In this document: positions 63,832-64,000 of the stretch, piece by piece
Layout: each line of letters starts with the position of its first letter
Position numbering within the stretch: the stretch's first letter is position 1
Assembly (NCBI RefSeq): GCF_003634755.1
Contig: NZ_RBXA01000003.1
Span: 372,001 to 436,000 of the forward strand
DNA: 64,000 nt
Source: Flavobacterium limicola
Lineage (GTDB): Bacteria; Bacteroidota; Bacteroidia; Flavobacteriales; Flavobacteriaceae
Reading direction: 5' to 3'
The notes under the pieces: generated by a model
What the model was told of the DNA's origin: nothing
Seen by the model: the letters and a program-made list of their open reading frames with translations, nothing else
Database searches by the model: none
Program-made: the position numbers and the translations under genes

Positions 63832-64000
63832 TTATTCAGAAACTTTGATTTCAAACATTTTGTCCCAATTTTTACCGGTTACAAAAATGGTTTTTGTTTT
63901 AGGGTTGTAGGCAATTCCGTTTAGGACATCCGTATCAGGTAATTGGGTTATTTTTTTCTTCAAATCAGCAAGATTAATAATTGCTTCAACCGCTCCATTT
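63832..64000 (-). CDS. Glutaminyl-peptide cyclotransferase, C-terminal end (cut by window)
   Basis: The last 55 codons of a minus-strand gene are present; the rest lies beyond the right edge. The visible sequence, NGAVEAIINLADLKKKI, then DVLNGIAYNPKTKTIFVTGK and NWDKMFEIKVSE, matches the C-terminus of the beta-propeller glutamine cyclotransferase family, which makes N-terminal pyroglutamate on peptides. Homologues are usually exported. It precedes hutI by 12 bases and may drive its transcription. Confidence 0.8.
   Translation of the reverse strand, partial: NGAVEAIINLADLKKKITQLPDTDVLNGIAYNPKTKTIFVTGKNWDKMFEIKVSE

Overview
This 64 kb window is AT-rich (about one third G+C by eye), densely coded chromosomal DNA from a member of the Bacteroidota, most likely a Flavobacterium or close relative. 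The evidence is the gene families (bacteroidete LptD, DUF4159, PIG-L plus Na+:solute symporter, bacillithiol BshA, archaeal-type UbiA prenyltransferase, CcsBA fusion), the lack of Shine-Dalgarno sites in favour of A-rich leaders, promoters of the TTTG / TAnnTTTG type, and many lipoproteins of the bacteroidete type. I see no rRNA, tRNA, CRISPR array, phage, integrase or insertion sequence. Both edges cut a gene.

Layout. 1-2000: a truncated serine hydrolase lipoprotein and a saccharopine-dehydrogenase-like oxidoreductase. 2009-6387: an operon of a PIG-L deacetylase, an unlisted 35-residue membrane protein and a sodium:solute symporter. 6525-8204: two tandem secreted paralogues, each with a sigma-54-like site, and a small membrane protein. 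8385-15051: an outer-membrane POTRA/barrel protein, an AI-2E-type permease, and a tight five-gene operon (DUF2520 protein, KdsC-like phosphatase, UbiA-type prenyltransferase, Maf, small MscS channel). 15251-18457: a CcsBA haem exporter/cytochrome c synthase. 18562-22069: a VanX-like dipeptidase, a THUMP-like methyltransferase and a second AI-2E permease. 22149-24402: two tandem M43 metalloproteases. 24955-31976: tsaD-rsmE-DUF4159, divergent from a TamB-like gene with an anomalous start. 32364-35925: pfkA, gapA, a GlcNAc-kinase-like gene and ridA. 36031-45007: an envelope cluster (LptD, two tandem amidases, an MCE/MlaD protein) running into a membrane and a soluble Fe-S protein that together look like an Hdr/DsrMK-type electron-transfer pair. 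45021-51855: a GH3/serine-hydrolase fusion lipoprotein, a Zn/Cd-type P1B ATPase, bshA and a PrcB-like lipoprotein. 51912-58356: a small barrel protein, an LpxH-like phosphatase, aroC, a dicarboxylate symporter and a TPR hybrid histidine kinase. 58488-64000: Hsp20, a DEAD-box helicase, hutG, a coiled-coil membrane protein, hutI and the 3' end of a glutaminyl-peptide cyclotransferase.

How it fits together. A large share of the window builds or remodels the envelope: LPS export (LptD), outer-membrane lipid traffic (MCE, TamB-like), peptidoglycan turnover (two amidases, GH3/serine hydrolase, VanX-like dipeptidase) and lipid A precursor hydrolysis (LpxH-like). Housekeeping metabolism fills the rest. 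I did not find a clear, complete undescribed system. The observations best worth following are the TamB-like gene with a stop at codon 4 of its only in-frame ATG, the paired sigma-54-like sites, the 35-residue symporter partner, the duplicated amidase whose 5' end matches the neighbouring MCE gene, and the Fe-S pair without a dehydrogenase.
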